Of a stretch of 64,000 nt of DNA, positions 62,643 through 64,000 are shown one piece after another. Under the pieces are notes generated by a model, which was not told the origin of the DNA, made no database searches, and saw nothing but the letters and a program-made list of their open reading frames with translations. Origin of the DNA: Saccharicrinis sp050589685. GTDB lineage: Bacteria; Bacteroidota; Bacteroidia; Bacteroidales; Marinilabiliaceae. Location: contig NZ_JBNGOS010000001.1 in the NCBI RefSeq assembly GCF_050589685.1, positions 186,001 through 250,000 of the forward strand, given 5' to 3'. Within the stretch, counting starts at the first letter, position 1. Each line of letters starts with the position of its first letter. Position numbers and translations under genes: made by a program.

Positions 62643-63836
62643 TTACAATGCTGTTTCCAGAACCTGCATAACATCTTGCTTACTTAATGGCGGATTACAA
62701 GCTAATATCCCATCATTACCAAAGCTAACCTTAACTACGCCATCCAAAATATCTTGTAAATTATCTTTTGTAATATTAGCTTGTCTCAATGAAGTTGGGA
62801 CATCGATCTTTTTAAGGAATGACTTAAACTCTTTTACTCCCTCTTGTATTATTTGGGATTGAGTTTTTCCATCCACTTTTACTTGCATTACATTCGTTGC
62901 AAAGCGGTAATATTGATTTTCCTTTTTAGTGCTCATTACCTCCATCCATGCAGGCATTAAAATAGATAAGGACGCTCCGTGCTGAACTTTAAAAAGTGAT
63001 GTCAGCACATGCCCTACCTGATGAATCGGTGTCCATGCATCACCGGGAGAAGCCCACCCGTTAATGGCGCAGGTTGCAGCCCATTGCAAATGTGAACGGG
63101 CGGATATATTTTGAGGATCATCCAGTACTTTCTCAACATTATCTATCACCGTACGCATCACACCCTCTTGAAAATAATGTTGTACATCACTGTCTTCTTC
63201 TCCGTTCAGGTAAATTTCGAGTACATGCGAGATAGTGTCGGCAGCAGCACAAGCCGTTTGATAGGCAGGTAAACTTAATGTTAGTTCCGGATCAATAATG
63301 GATACTTGAGGGTAAATACATGGACTCCATATATACGATTTTTCCTTTAGTGCCTTATTGCTAACTACTGCACACTGGTTCATTTCACTGCCTGTTGCAG
63401 GAAGCGTTGGAACCATAATTGTAGGAAGCGCACTTTCCGGAGGTACAGCTTTAACATCATCATGACGACTATAAACCAAATTCCACAAATCACCTTCGTA
63501 ATATGCGCCTGCAGCAATGGCTTTAGCAGCGTCCATAGCACTCCCGCCTCCTACTCCTATAATCAGATCGATATTTCCTGTCTTACATAGGTCTGCTCCT
63601 TGTTCAATAATTGAAACTTCTGGGTTCTCTTCTATTTCGAAAAACGATACAATTTCTAATCCTTCTCCAATGAGCATTTCTTCTATTTTTTTAAGAATAG
63701 ATGATAACAGGCCTAACTTTTTATAGGAAACCAGGCATACTTTATTTCCGATTTTTTTTGCTTCAGCACCAATCTTATTAATCTCTCCAGCTCCAAAAAT
63801 AACCCGTACAGGATTATAATATTCAAAATTATTCAT
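62643..63836 (-). CDS. iron-dependent alcohol dehydrogenase
   Basis: A 397-residue cytoplasmic enzyme of the Fe-ADH (type III) family. IIGVGGGSAMDAAKAIA (about 92-108) is the nucleotide-binding turn. D200 and H204 in ADTISHVLE, H272 in IHQVGH and H286 in VQHGAS are the expected metal ligands. General look is of the YqhD / butanol dehydrogenase branch. FucO, the lactaldehyde reductase of fucose catabolism, belongs to the same superfamily. In this operon it probably reduces the aldehyde freed by the DeoC-like aldolase (acetaldehyde or lactaldehyde). Substrate is inferred from the neighbours. Confidence 0.9.
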   Translation of the reverse strand: MNNFEYYNPVRVIFGAGEINKIGAEAKKIGNKVCLVSYKKLGLLSSILKKIEEMLIGEGLEIVSFFEIEENPEVSIIEQGADLCKTGNIDLIIGVGGGSAMDAAKAIAAGAYYEGDLWNLVYSRHDDVKAVPPESALPTIMVPTLPATGSEMNQCAVVSNKALKEKSYIWSPCIYPQVSIIDPELTLSLPAYQTACAAADTISHVLEIYLNGEEDSDVQHYFQEGVMRTVIDNVEKVLDDPQNISARSHLQWAATCAINGWASPGDAWTPIHQVGHVLTSLFKVQHGASLSILMPAWMEVMSTKKENQYYRFATNVMQVKVDGKTQSQIIQEGVKEFKSFLKKIDVPTSLRQANITKDNLQDILDGVVKVSFGNDGILACNPPLSKQDVMQVLETAL

Positions 63837-63895
63837 TCTATAGGATTTTAATATTTTATAATTCTTATTTTATCATGCTCAGTTTGTTATGTTTA

Positions 63896-64000
63896 TTATG
63901 CCAATTCCTGAACTAGTGGATTTAAGCACGCTGTATTCCAAAACCTTTCATTCATATAGCACCTGAATATTGGTACAACTATAGGTTTGCTGTGCATTGG
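63896..64000 (-). CDS. 3' end of an unidentified gene
   Basis: The minus-strand frame enters the window at 64000 and closes with TAA at 63898-63896, giving 34 codons (KPIVVPIFRCYMNERFWNTA, then a short tail). Codon composition looks coding and the frame has the same orientation as the next gene, 59 bases further on. Too little is visible to name it. Confidence 0.45.
   Translation of the reverse strand, partial: PMHSKPIVVPIFRCYMNERFWNTACLNPLVQELA

Noticed and set aside
1..64000. CRISPR arrays, tRNA or rRNA genes, prophage
   Set aside because: No regularly spaced repeats, cloverleaf sequences, conserved rRNA stretches or phage structural genes were noticed on either strand.

Overview
The window is AT-rich DNA from a member of the Bacteroidota, most likely a marine or other algal-polysaccharide degrader. 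The evidence is a SusC/SusD pair, a hybrid two-component sensor, many N-terminal lipoprotein or Sec signals on glycoside hydrolases, formylglycine sulfatases and one type IX secretion tail. A finer placement is not possible from the sequence alone. Every gene I accept lies on the minus strand, so transcription runs from high to low coordinates.

From high to low coordinates: (1) 64000-58689 holds the 3' end of an unidentified gene, then an iron-dependent alcohol dehydrogenase, a deoxyribose-phosphate-aldolase-like protein and an FGGY sugar kinase in a tight operon, followed after a gene-free gap by a RidA-family protein. This looks like cytoplasmic sugar catabolism. (2) 58688-56382 holds a structured intergenic element, a GC-richer IS4-type transposase split by one in-frame stop, and a degraded stretch. 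(3) 56279-46957 holds the regulatory and uptake core: a hybrid two-component system, a 637-base promoter region with a palindrome, SusC and SusD, closed by a clear terminator at 46845-46876. (4) 46720-1 is an almost unbroken array of about 25 secreted enzymes: five GH29-type proteins, two GH95, five right-handed beta-helix proteins of probable GH141 type (one cut by the window edge), six intact S1-type sulfatases plus two sulfatase remnants, two GH43 enzymes, a 1019-residue multidomain enzyme that may be an endo-fucanase, two alpha/beta-hydrolase esterases, a DUF1080 protein, a DUF5060-type hydrolase, a TIM-barrel hydrolase and a cytoplasmic RpiB-like isomerase.

Together this reads as a large polysaccharide utilization locus for a sulfated, fucose-rich, probably acetylated glycan such as algal fucoidan. 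The working model is inference from family content. A secreted endo-enzyme would cut the chain at the surface and SusCD would import oligosaccharides. Sulfatases and esterases would strip substituents, and GH29, GH95, GH141-like and GH43 enzymes would release monosaccharides. The hybrid sensor would detect a fragment in the periplasm and activate transcription. The enzymes recur as GH29 / sulfatase / beta-helix blocks, with several clearly paralogous pairs. This suggests growth by block duplication, and one event appears to have left two halves of a broken sulfatase about 6 kb apart.

No tRNA, rRNA or CRISPR array was seen.
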